11,842 nucleotides of DNA from Baffinella frigidus (GCA_026770585.1 MU646692.1:267132-278973), one strand, 5' to 3'; shown: positions 1 through 9,700, counted from the first letter of the stretch. Notes: generated from the letters alone by a model not told the origin. A program made the numbers and translations.

Positions 1-381
1 CGGCGGCCCTGACGCGGTCCAGGCCGCCAGCTGCTGGTCCACGCTCATGCCCCCCCCCCCGTCCCCCCCCGAGCCCGACCCCCCCGGGCTACTCCACACC
101 CCCCGCGCCCCGTTCCCTGGATCCTGCGGCGGGGGCGCGGGTTCCGGCGAGCAAGGGAATGGCGGGAAGCCACCAGCGCCACTGGAGCCCTGGGCGGTGT
201 GGCTCGCGGGGTGTGCGGCCAGCCCCGCGGCCATGGCGAGATCGCCCTCCGAGCCGTACACGTCCGGGGGGTTCGCGCCGGTGGGGTTGGAGTTGGCGTG
301 GGGCGCGGGGGCGCGCTGGGTCTGGAGGAGGCGCAGGCCGCGCTCTTGGTTCTGGAGCGCTGTTACCTGCTCCACCGCCAC
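1..381 (-). CDS. Second exon of unknown minus-strand gene (partial, runs off left edge)
   Basis: On the minus strand the frame entered at 381 stays open for 127 codons to the window edge, although the region is very GC-rich. The exon follows a GGGACAG acceptor (AG at 383-382). It is entered in phase 0, which matches the phase 0 donor of the upstream exon at 1411. The peptide opens with a short amphipathic, possibly coiled-coil stretch (VAVEQVTALQNQERGLRLLQ). A Pro/Ala/Gly/Ser-rich low-complexity stretch follows, with a glycine run encoded by the poly-C tract at 50-70, and then MSVDQQLAAWTASGPP at the edge. The frame is continuous across the poly-C tract. I do not recognise the family. The exon call rests on the long open frame and the matching splice phase; an alternative acceptor nearby is possible. 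Confidence 0.6.
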   Translation of the reverse strand, partial: MAVEQVTALQNQERGLRLLQTQRAPAPHANSNPTGANPPDVYGSEGDLAMAAGLAAHPASHTAQGSSGAGGFPPFPCSPEPAPPPQDPGNGARGVWSSPGGSGSGGDGGGGMSVDQQLAAWTASGPP

Positions 382-443
382 CTGTCCCACCCGAGATCAG
401 CTTTGTATCCCTCGAGTGGCGAGAGGTTCATACGTCCTGCCGC

Positions 444-490
444 AGGGCCCTAGAACCTGCCTAGGGCGAGTCAGGGTGAATATCCACCCT
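444..490 (-). repeat. 47-bp dispersed element, copy A
   Basis: The reverse complement begins AGGGTGGATATTCACCCT and ends CTAGGGCCCT. It matches 9152-9198 at 45 of 47 positions in inverted orientation. The first 18 bases form a palindrome that is perfect in copy B and has one mismatch here. It lies in the intron of the minus-strand gene, reading in the same sense direction as that gene. Confidence 0.85.
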
Positions 491-1154
491 ATGGGCACTT
501 GAGGGATATCAGAGATGATGTTCCCACGCGGCGGCGGTGGTGGGGAGGTGAGGGGTGGCCAAGCACAGGGGTTACTCGGAAGTGAGAGCACACATCGCCC
601 CAGGGTCCTACCATAGGCATATCTAAGCCCCTGCGGTGGGCGGGTGCGGGTGCCCTGCGCGCGCGGGCCTTTTGCGATGCTAGGGATGTCGGATCGTAAA
701 GACACAGGTTGAGGCGGTGGAAATCGGCCGGGTGGTGAGGATGGCGTGACCAAACGTTGACAGTGTAAGTCTTCTAAGAGCCTGGTTGGCGGAGACGGTG
801 CATGGTGGGCGCACAGAGAGCAACGTGCCTGTGTTACGGATGGAACCCAACATGGCCACCAGCGCGCAAAAAATGGCATCACACAATTCAGGAGAGAACC
901 ACCAGCAACCCGTAGCAGCTTTTACCGGATCCTCCCAAGGATTCGGGTATCTTATCTTAAAAAACATGTTTCCTATGACCCTACGGTAGGAAACCCTAGG
1001 GACCTCGAATTGCTGACGGTAGATGCTGGTGGAAGGCAAGGCGGCGGGTGTAGAAAGTAGGCGTGTGTTCTGGATGCGAGTGAAGTAGGAGGGACACCCA
1101 ACTGCGGGTGGGATTCTGGCTGGCTGTGGTTGTGCAAGGCTGCTGGGCGGTGCA

Positions 1155-1405
1155 GGGTTTGGGGGTTTGGATTTATGGTTTGGAGTTTGGAGTTTAGGGT
1201 TTATGGTTTATGGTTTATGGTTTATGGTTTATGGTTTATGGTTTAGGGTTAAGGGTTCAGTGGTTGTGCAAGGCTGGTGGGCGGTTTGGGGTTTGGGGGT
1301 TTGGGTTTAGGGGTTAGAGTTTAGTGTTTATGATTTAGGGTTTAGGGTTTAGGGTTTAAGGTTTAGGGTTTAGGGTTTAGGGTTGAGGGTTCAGGGTTTA
1401 GGGCC
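1155..1405 (-). repeat. Telomere-like TTTAGGG-type repeat tract inside intron
   Basis: The plus strand shows TTTAGGG, TTTATGG and GTTTGGGG variants, including six consecutive TTTATGG-type units near 1198-1243 and short perfect TTTAGGG runs near 1336-1383. It starts just inside the donor of the minus-strand gene. On the transcribed sense strand it therefore reads CCCTAAA. It is degenerate and internal, so it is not a true chromosome end. Confidence 0.9.
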
Positions 1406-1410
1406 CTTAC

Positions 1411-2229
1411 CATGTGGGTCTGGGAGGTGAGGTGGCGCTTCCACTTCCGGGGGGCGATCCAGCACTTGGCCTTGACGCACCCCTTCATGGACGTCGAGCA
1501 CGTGATCGCGCAGCACGTCTCGCACCACTGGTAGTACTTCCGCGTGGGCTGGTTGAGGATCCCCCCCTTGCCCACCTCCTGCTTGCCCTGCGCGAACACC
1601 ACGAGCGTCGGGCCCGTCCACGGCACTGCCTTGGGCACCCCAGCCTCCTGGTGGAGCGCGGCCTTGGTCGTGTTGGACCGCTCCACAACCTCCCACTGCG
1701 CGCGGTTGTTCCCCCCGTGGTTGGGCCGGTAGTACTCTTGGATGTGCCCGTTGCCCTCGCTGATCGTGCACATGTACGTGGAGCCCGCCTCGTCGAAAAG
1801 CAGCACCGAAGACCGCGCCCCCGCGGGGTTCCCGCCACCCGGGTGCGCCACCGGCGCGTCGTCGCCCGCCACCATCGCCGCTGGCGACGCCAGCACATCA
1901 AGCCCCACCTGGACCTGCCCGGAGTACGACAGCACCGGGTGCGGGTAGACGGGGCCGCTGGCCTGGGCCGGATCCATCTGAGCCTCTTCGCTGCCCATGC
2001 CCTCGGGCAAGCCACGCACGATCTGCTGCTGGTAGGTGCCCCCCTCCATTGCTGGCGACGGATAGTTGAGCGTGCTCATCCAGTCCAGCGCGCCCTGGGA
2101 GTCAGAGAAGTGCCCGAGATCACCCTCGTCAGCCTCCTGCAGGCCCTGCAGCTCAGCTGATCCCATGCGGTCGTACACGGGCAGCTCACTCGGGCTGCGC
2201 TCCTGTGGCACGGGGCTGAGGCCGTCCAT
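1411..2229 (-). CDS. First recognised exon of unknown gene; Cys/His-rich zinc-finger-like protein
   Basis: The exon has 273 codons from an ATG at 2229 (MDGLSPVPQE) to a phase 0 donor (CAC ATG|GTAAGG). Residues 1-135 are acidic and Gly/Pro/Ala-rich and probably disordered. Residues about 140-232 look folded, starting SSVLLFDEAGSTYMC and rich in aromatic and charged residues. Residues 236-272 form a Cys/His module: C236, C239, C240, C244, C251, C256, H266 and H272. The last four have C-x4-C-x9-H-x5-H spacing with the tail WKRHLTSQTH, like a C2H2 or U1-type zinc finger but with a short C-to-H gap. This suggests zinc binding, perhaps to nucleic acid, but I recognise no family. An in-frame ATG at 2346 exists; 2229 was chosen because the residues upstream look non-coding. 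The gene is divergent from the DENN gene. Confidence 0.7.
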
Positions 2230-2460
2230 CGTGAACGTGCCTGCAGTTCGTGCGGAGCCTGGTCGGAGGTGGACACGCAAAGACGGCGGGTTTTGTTCGA
2301 GGGCACGCAGGTGAAAGTGGCAGGTGTCCGACCGCCAGCCCCGCACGTTCCAACTGTATCCGGCCCCGGCCCCGCGTTCGTCCTGGAACCCGATCCGGCC
2401 CCCCAGCCCACTTCGAATCCAGTTTTCAGGTTTTGAGTTTTTTGCAGGTCTTCCTTGTTG

Positions 2461-2491
2461 TCAACTTTCAAAAGTCAACTTTGAAAGTTGA
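2461..2491. promoter_or_regulatory. Perfect inverted repeat in the divergent promoter region
   Basis: The arms TCAACTTTCAAA (2461-2472) and TTTGAAAGTTGA (2480-2491) are exact reverse complements, 7 nt apart. The right half is itself an odd palindrome (TCAACTTT-G-AAAGTTGA, 2475-2491), so TCAACTTT occurs twice directly and AAAGTTGA once inverted. It lies about 230 nt upstream of the minus-strand start. A dimeric regulator site is possible, but function is inferred from position only. Confidence 0.5.
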
Positions 2492-2647
2492 TTTCACGCG
2501 AAAGTGAACGTGAAGGCCTCCACAACTGAACGCTTCTTAGAGGGACTTGTTCCTTTCAGAGGAGAAAGGTCGTTGCGCCGCGCCGCGCTCCGTCGACCGC
2601 TAAGGTCTCCTACTGCCGACAGGGTAGTTATGTCTTGCGCACGGCAC

Positions 2648-2683
2648 GGCAGGCCGAAAAATCTTGGCAGGCCGAAAAATCTT
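2648..2683. repeat. 18-bp perfect tandem duplication
   Basis: GGCAGGCCGAAAAATCTT occurs twice back to back (2648-2665 and 2666-2683), followed by GGTCTTGG. It lies in the intergenic region. Confidence 0.9.
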
Positions 2684-3129
2684 GGTCTTGGTGCTGCGAG
2701 TGAAGGACAGGCTGGATTCCGATGCTTCGCTCTGCTCTGCTGGAGGAGCAGACCACGAGTCAGTCGTGAGAGCTGCTCGAGCTGAGAGAACGTGCTGCAC
2801 AGCAGAAGCGGTGTGGGGGCGCAGTGATCTAGCCAAGGGCGCAGTGGTCTAGAGGGCACATGTAAATTGCGATGCTGGAGCGCAGAGACCGTCCATGCCC
2901 CAGCCACCAGCCCACCCGGCCTGTCTCAGTTCGGACAGATAATCTGCCTCTGGGGAAAAAGCACCTTTTCCCAGGAGATGATTGCCCTGTCGTCCTCACC
3001 TTTCCTGGACCACGCCAGCCGGGATCGCTGACGACGCCGACCGACCCCTCCCAGGCTTCGGAGGGCGTGTGCCTTACCAGAGGAAAAGGGGAGGAAGGGA
3101 GAAGGGCAGCCGCCCTTTACGCCTCTTCG

Positions 3130-3738
3130 ATGAGCGAGGGAAAGGGCAATGGCAAGAAGGGTCCACCGCCGCGCAAACCGCGTCTCTTTGAGGCGTTTGT
3201 GGTCTCTGCGGCGGGCCCTGGCGTGGCGCCGGTGATGATGTACTGCTACGCTCCCCGAGACGCGAACCTGATGCAGTTCAACGCGATCCCGGAGTTCTCG
3301 TTCCCTGAGAGCGGCCTCAAGCTGCCGCCCTCCAGCGGCGAGCAGGACGAGGCAGAGCGGGCGGGGCTGCGCAAGACGTTCTCCTTCGTCCTTACGGGTG
3401 GGGATGGCGCGCGATTGCACGGCTTCTGCCGGCGGTACACGACGGCGGCGGGAACCCAGGAAGCGGCGTGCATCCTCACGCAGCACTGCTGGTACGACAT
3501 CTTCTGCAAGATCCTGGACGCGTTCCAGGACACGGCGTGCTCACAAGCCGGCGCGGCGGGTGTCGCGACTTTCGCCAGGAACCTCCAAGCGCAAGGGCTG
3601 GTCGAGCCCGGCAGCGCGGTGCGCGTGCCCCTCGAGGGGCTGCGGGAGCTGGCGTTCGTGCGGCCGCTCAACACGTCCAAGTGCCACTACGACGCGCGCC
3701 TCTGCGAGCTCTTCCGGCGCTTGCCTGTCTCCAAGACG
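3130..3738 (+). CDS. DENN gene exon 1 (uDENN and start of cDENN)
   Basis: This exon encodes 203 codons starting MSEGKGNGKK. It holds the whole uDENN region and the first cDENN segment (CILTQHCWYDIFCKILDAF, residues 114-132), ending CELFRRLPVSKT. The donor ACG|GTTTCT was chosen over the earlier GT at 3727. It alone gives LFRRLPVSKT-VMLFFLMLTERR, which has the expected DENN spacing between the LFR..L motif and the L.ERRVILLSS strand. The frame runs on in-frame past the donor, so length alone cannot place the boundary. Confidence 0.85.
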
Positions 3739-6700
3739 GTTTCTCCCGCGCCCACTTGCCTGTGTCCAACACGGTTCCCCCCGCACTCTCCCTCCTGTGT
3801 CCAAGACTGTTTCCTCCGCACCAACCCCTGTCGACCTTGCGCAGATGCCGACTCTCTCTTTTCCAGGATCGTTTTCTGCCTCCAAAGAAAACGCCCGGAG
3901 CTGCCCCCCACAGCACATCAGCGTCTGCTCAAAAAAACATCCCGGGATCCCAACGCCGGAACATTATCCATCCTCCATACTCCACAACCTCCGCGCCGGG
4001 GAGCACCGACATGGAGGATTGCGCGGATGTTGGGACTACGTCAACCATAAACCATAAACATTATTCATCCTCCATAACCCACAACCTCCGCGCCGCAACG
4101 TAATCCTGGATCTCGGTGGTGCTGCAACTTACTCAACATCGGGGTGCTCCCTGCAGGTGATGCTATTCTTCCTGATGCTGACTGAGCGGCGCGTGATCCT
4201 GCTCTCCTCGGACCCCTCGCGCCTCTCAGACTGCGCGCACGCCCTCGCGTCGCTCCTCTACCCCTTCGAGTGGCAGCACATCTACGTGCCGATCCTCGTG
4301 CCCAAGGTGCGTGGTGCGCCGCTCGAGGAATGCGCCCTGGAGTCTGCCGAAGGAGGGTTGACTGGTCGCCCTCGCGACACATCTAGCACCGATCAGCGAG
4401 GGTTCACTGGTCGTTTTCGCGCCAAAGGTTGACGGGTTTGTACCGCAGAACAGGGGGATCGACAGCCGGTCTCCTCGTTTTGAGGAGGCCAGATTAACTG
4501 ATCATGTGAAAAGCTAACGTCAGCGAGGTACTTAGAGCCTACGGATTGCCTACGGTAGGAGCCCCCCTCCTACGACTTTGAAAGACCTTTTGTTTTTAAA
4601 CGTCGTAGGAGAAGGGTGGGTTCCTACCGTAGGCCAAGGGATCCGTTGGCGTTAGCTTGTGGCATTACTGAGGCAGAGCTTGGGCTGCTGCGTAGCTTCA
4701 CCAGACCGTATGGGGGCATGCACGCAGTTCCGGAGTGATGTCGGGGCGCGCGAGCACGCAGAAAAGATGCTGCATTTACCAACGCGCTGTCGTTGCGCTA
4801 GCTAACATTTTTTGCAAGACTACGGTCCATGGTGTGTATCCGGCACCCTCAATTTTTCGGTGGAAGCTGGAAGGTTTTTAATGAAACGCGCGCTGACGTA
4901 CTGATGTTGGACTACCTCAACCCTCAACCCAAATCTCTAAACCCAAAACCCCAAAACCACAAACCAAAAACCCAAACCCCAACACCCAAACCCTAAACCC
5001 CAAACCCCAAACCCCAAACCCCAAACACCCAACCCCCAACCCCAAACCCCAAACCCTAAACCCCACACCCCACAACCTAAATCCCAAACCCCGAACCCCA
5101 AAACCCAAAACCCCAAACCCGAAAACCCAAACCCGACACTCTTGACCAGATGTTGGACTACGTGTGCGCGCCGATGCCGTTCCTGATCGGAATGCACATC
5201 GCAATGCTCCCCTCTCTCAAGAACATGCCAATGGAGGAGGTACGCACCCCACACCCCACACCCCACACCCCACGCAGGGCTCTATGAAGGCGTCTTCGAA
5301 ATCATTTCAAATTGAAAGCATTTCAAATTTAAAAATATTTCAGTTGTGAATTGTTTTGCGGGGAAGCCGGGGGCCTTCTCTGGCAGAGAGGGGCGCCAGT
5401 TGCCAAACCCGACCCTTCGGCTCGCCTCCCTTGGTAGCGTGCCCATGGGGGAGGCATACACCCGAAACTTGAAGCCCTACAGTCTTACCCGAAACCTGAA
5501 AGACGAAAAACAAAACGCGATGCGGCCCCGGTACAAACGCGAGAGAGAAGCAAGCGTGTGTCCAACTAGCATCGCCACAGTGTGCACCCTCCCGACATTG
5601 CCCGGTAACAAGAGATGGTGCGCCTGCACTGGGGGTGCCTCGCCTCAATTGTTTTCGGTGCGCCGTAAACCCTAAACCGGAAACCCCCACCCCCAGCCCC
5701 TCAACCCTCAACCCGAAACCCTAAACCCTCAATCCTCAACCTTCAAGGCACTCAACACTAAACACTCAACTGTTCAACTGTTATGTAACGGGAATCCGGT
5801 GGGGTGGCAGGTAGTGATGGTGGACCTAGACCGCGGGCGCCTGCGGTAAACCAGAACCCCACCTCACCCCCAACGCCCAACACCCTGACATCCTACACCC
5901 CAACCCCCCTCAACCCTACATCCTAAACCCTACATCCTCAACGCTATCCCCTAAACCCTAAACCCTCAACCCTCAACCATCCAAACCCTAAACCCTAAAC
6001 CCTGAACCCTAAACCCCAAACCCTAAACCCTAAACTCTAAACACACACTAAACACTCAACCCTACACCCTAAAAACACTAAACCCTACACCCTAAAAACT
6101 GTAAAGACTAAACCCTCACCCTAAAAAGGTGAACACTAAACCCTACACCCTTGAAAGGTACAACGAGAAGGACGTGATGCACCTCCCGGACGAGCACTTC
6201 GACGCGATGTGCAACGCCCTCATGACCTCCCTCAACGCCAAGACCGGCGACGACCGGTCAAGACTCAACCCTCCACCCACAACCGAAAACCCTAAACTAG
6301 GAACCAGCAACCAGAAACCTGAAACCAGAAACCCTACAACCTGAAACCTAAACCCTGAAACCTAAAGCCAGAACCCAGAACCTAGAACCCAGACCCCAGA
6401 ACGCTCAACCCTGAAACCTAACCCCTAACCCTAACCCCTAACCCCTGAACTCCAAACCCGAAATCCTAAACCCTAAACCCCTACGCACCAAACCCCAAAC
6501 TCCAAACCCCACACACCAAACACCAAACTCCACACGCGAAACCAGGGTGGACTGGGCGCCGCTAGCAAACGTCTTCCTCGACTTCTTCCTCTCGGTCTTC
6601 TCCACCTACCGCCGCTTCATCACCCAAAAGGTTCCCCACACCCTACGCCATAACCCCTGCACCCTGCACCCGACACCCTACACCCTACACCCTACACCCT

Positions 6701-9700
6701 GCACCCTACACCCTACACCCTACACCCTACACCCTACACCCTAGTTTGGTGAAAGCAGCAGCTGTTTGCAGACGAAGAGGGAGAGCACACTGTATACTGC
6801 ATAGCGTATGCTGTATTCATACTGTATACGGGTACTGTATTTATACAGTATTCGGAACCCTACACCCTACCTCGTGCGCACCATCGCTCGACCGCCAATC
6901 TCTCCCTAGCACCCTACAGTAGGCCAATAGCTAGGGCCCTGTGATGGACCTAGGGCCTTCACAAGTCCTATACCGCACGCTAGCTTCCCTGCAACCGAGG
7001 ATTGTCCAGGTTGATAGGCTAACGTCGCCCCTATTCCGATACCGCATGCTCTTATTGGACTATTTACCTTGCAGCCGAGAAGTTTCCTGATTCAATCGAA
7101 CAATATTTGTGAGATTGACATGACGATGCCCCCCCGTGCGGTTGAATATGGGTAGGCGCATACACCCTCAACACACGCATGATATGTTTGCAAGACGGGA
7201 AGCTCATACACTCTTAACAAACACATGTGGTGAGAAACTCAAACACTATGAACAAACATATGTGTTGACAAAAACATGATAACTTTTCAGGACAGGAAGC
7301 TCATACAATCTTAATAAAACATAAAATTTTGGCAGGATGGGAAGGCGTTGTTTGACCAGCAGGGCTTCAAGTCCTCGCAGCGCAGATCCATCGTCAAGTT
7401 CCTCACTGAGTTCGAGCGCTCCCAGGTCGCCTGCCAACCTTCTCTCCACACTCGCTTTATCCAGGATTCTTCCGGGAAGAATCATGGCGCAAATTGCACT
7501 TGGCTGATCTACGTCCACGTACCGGGCTACGAAGGGCAAGTCAGTTGATAATCCACCGACTTTCCGATGCCTTATCTGCAGGAACATCCATTTGTCCATA
7601 CGGACTGCCTGCCGTAGGGGCGTGCCTTATCGCTGAAAGGTCATTTGAAACCCCTTCGAACTCCGCTGTGTGGTCAGGGTTGAGGGTTGCGGGTTCGGAA
7701 AGCACACGCGACATGGGTTGCAGGCTATGCACCTTCCACCCTCGGCGTTGCACCAACTGTCAGTAGCAAGGCCCTCTGCCGGTACCGCACGCCACACAGC
7801 CCTGCCCGGCAGGCCTCCCGCGCCACCAAGGTGTTCTCACTGGGGGTACTCATGGCCACTTTGTAGTTTGATTTCTTTGAAATTTGACCAGTTTGAAGCA
7901 CCACCGGTGATGGCGTCTGCGCACAGTTCACGTGACCCCTCTGGACAGTTGTTCGAGGAGCTGTCCCGCGAGCGGGCCCACCATCCAATCCCCTTTACCC
8001 CACACCCCAAACCCCAAACCCTGCACACCCCAACCCCCCCAACCCCCGCACACACAGATGTACGAGGAACTGTTCGCGGAGCGCACGGGGGGTTCGAAGA
8101 CAGGCGACGGGACGGCAGGCCTCCCCAACTTGGATGATCCCTTCGACCTCGCCCTCGCCTCCATTGCCCCCAGGTCACAATAACAATGCGCTTCCAACGC
8201 CATCCATTGACATCCTTTTCAGGTCGGCACCTTGACTCCTGACCCCCATGTTGTCTCCGTGGCTCCTCGCTCACAGGACACCACCGAGACTCCTCGCCCC
8301 CGTGTTGCCACCGTGACTCGAGTCAGCAATGGAGGCTTCCGATTCATCTGGGACGCCCCGTCGCCACCGTGCCTCCTAGCAATCGAGGTTCGCGTTTGCT
8401 GTGAGACGTCCCGTCCTCGACGTTTGTCTCGCCCGGACGTCCCGTCTCGATTTTTGCTCGTGAGGGCTGCTCACCCTGACGCCAAAAAGGCAAGCAACCG
8501 CGGGGTATCTCCGCCCCGTGCTTGCCGTGCTTGCCGTGCTTGCACGGCAACGCTTCGTGGCCGTGCTGCCGTGCTTGCACGGCAACGCTTCGTGGCCGTG
8601 CTCGACCACACTCCCTCGTGGCGGCTCGGGCCTGGAGCGGGAAGGCTGTGCACCCAGACGACAGGTTTCCAGGGCGGGGTTCGCTGCTGGGACATGCAGG
8701 TGGCCAACCGTCGACGTCGTGCGGGGAGTCTCAGCGAAGCCCAATGCAGCGAAGCGCCTCCTCTCTTGCGAGTGCTCATTTCTTCTTGTCCATCACTCTC
8801 AAGCCTTGAGATGCGTGTGAAGAAAAGTCTGTGAGAATTTCATATGAAAACGTTTTTACCTTGGGAATCAATGAAAGCGAATGCTCTCATAAAGATCATG
8901 CTGTCTAGTAAATTTTATTGCCCAGAAGTCTGCAATCAAACCCGGTTTCATCTGAAATTATTCCTGATCGCTTTCTCGCAACGCAGTGGGTCCAAGTCTT
9001 CGGAGGATCTGGAAGATCTCGAGAAGCGCAAGGGGTCTCCGGCGCTGTCCAACTCCTCTTTCGGGATGGAGGACTCCATCTCGGACCTCCCGCCTGCTGC
9101 CAACCCCGAGGTGTGTTTTATCCCTTTCAAGCCTCTACGGTGAATATCATGAGGGTGAATATTCACCCTGACTCGCCCTAGGCAGGTCCTAGGGCCCTAC
9201 TGTAGGGCGTGTGAGGCTGCTGGACACTGAAGGGACACCTCTTGCCTCTGTCGAATTGTTCTCGCCGGTTTGGTGAGCCCGGGTGTTTTTTTCGTAGGGA
9301 GGTTGACAGGGTTGTTCTGCAAACGTTGGATTGGAACTTGAGCATAGTCGGTGAACCCGAGTGAGGCTACGCTAGGCGTTGGCCCACCCTGTTTCCGCCC
9401 TCGTGTGAATGGTCTCCACGAGACATATGTAGACAATCGTGTGTGCGGTCTGGCACGAAACGGCACAAAGTGTGATTTCGAAAAGCTTTGATACGAAGAG
9501 TCGTGCTTACGAGTGACCCGGCGACCTTTCATGTCACAGCGTTTTCATGTTGTGCCGTGTCGTGCCAGACCGTACGCACGAATGTCAGTAAACAGAACAC
9601 CATGAAAACGCTCTGACACGAAACGCCGGCGGGGTGGCAGAGCAAGGAGAGCAAGGCGGTGAAAGCCTCGCGGTTCTCGACAAAGCAACTCTGGAGCTCA

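Larger units (their letters stand above)
382..1410 (-). other. Intron of the minus-strand gene (1029 nt)
   Basis: The donor on the minus strand is ATG|GTAAGG at 1410-1409 and the acceptor is GGGACAG at 383-382. The interval holds a copy of a 47-bp dispersed element (444-490) and a dense telomere-like tract (about 1155-1405). Between about 500 and 1150 I see no convincing exon on either strand; the open frames there have no recognisable protein character. Confidence 0.6.
2230..3129. promoter_or_regulatory. Divergent intergenic region (900 nt), presumed shared promoter region
   Basis: This interval separates the start of the minus-strand gene from the start of the DENN gene, so both promoters and 5' UTRs should lie here. 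I see no clear TATA box. Visible structures are a palindrome at 2461-2491 and an 18-bp tandem duplication at 2648-2683. The DENN frame stays open upstream to 2872, so a longer N-terminus or an upstream exon cannot be excluded. No convincing gene is seen inside. Confidence 0.5.
4307..5149 (+). other. DENN intron 2 (843 nt), with palindromic element and telomere-like tract
   Basis: The donor is GTGCGT and the acceptor CTTGACCAG. It holds a 23-bp imperfect direct repeat (4354-4376 and 4399-4421, AGGGTTGACTGGTCG and AGGGTTCACTGGTCG), a MITE-like palindrome (4511-4658) and a C-rich telomere-like tract (4915-5140). No coding signal is seen. Confidence 0.8.
9111..9640 (+). other. DENN intron 9 (530 nt)
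   Basis: The donor is GTGTGT and the acceptor GGGGTGGCAG, the same last ten bases as intron 3. It holds copy B of the 47-bp element and a nested pair of inverted repeats (9438-9618). No telomere-like tract is seen. Confidence 0.75.

Noticed and set aside
397-882. 161-codon minus-strand frame
   Set aside because: Its Pro/Arg/Ser-rich composition lacks domain character, it lies in the intron of the minus-strand gene, and it overlaps the dispersed 47-bp element.
1155-1405. A true telomere or chromosome end
   Set aside because: The repeats are degenerate, internal, interrupted and flanked by coding exons on both sides, with polarity that changes between genes.
1414-2160. 248-codon plus-strand frame opposite the Cys/His-rich exon
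   Set aside because: It is an antisense shadow in GC-rich coding DNA, with Arg/Leu/Val/His-rich composition and no domain character. The minus strand has the sensible protein and a fitting donor.
2812-2860. tRNA-like GGGCGCAGTGGTCTAGAG sequence
   Set aside because: It partly resembles an A box, but there is no matching acceptor stem, anticodon arm or clear B box downstream.
3398-4103. Two alternative plus-strand frames overlapping DENN exon 1
   Set aside because: They are Arg-rich or Ala-rich shadows of exon 1 in other frames; the uDENN/cDENN signatures are in the frame of 3130.
4917-5266. Minus-strand open frames encoding Gly/Phe/Val/Leu/Trp repeats
   Set aside because: They are translations of the degenerate CCCTAAA/CCCCAAA repeat in DENN intron 2. 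The same holds for the minus-strand frame at 11605-11802.
7892-7948. Exon starting at TTGACCAG with FEAPPVMASAHSS
   Set aside because: It splices in phase from exon 7 but has no suitable donor and breaks the conserved dDENN spacing that the 7425-to-8058 join restores.
8174-8260. Extra small exon after CTTTTCAG at 8222
   Set aside because: Entered in the phase required by exon 8 it stops within a few codons (TGA), whereas exon 9 continues the frame cleanly.
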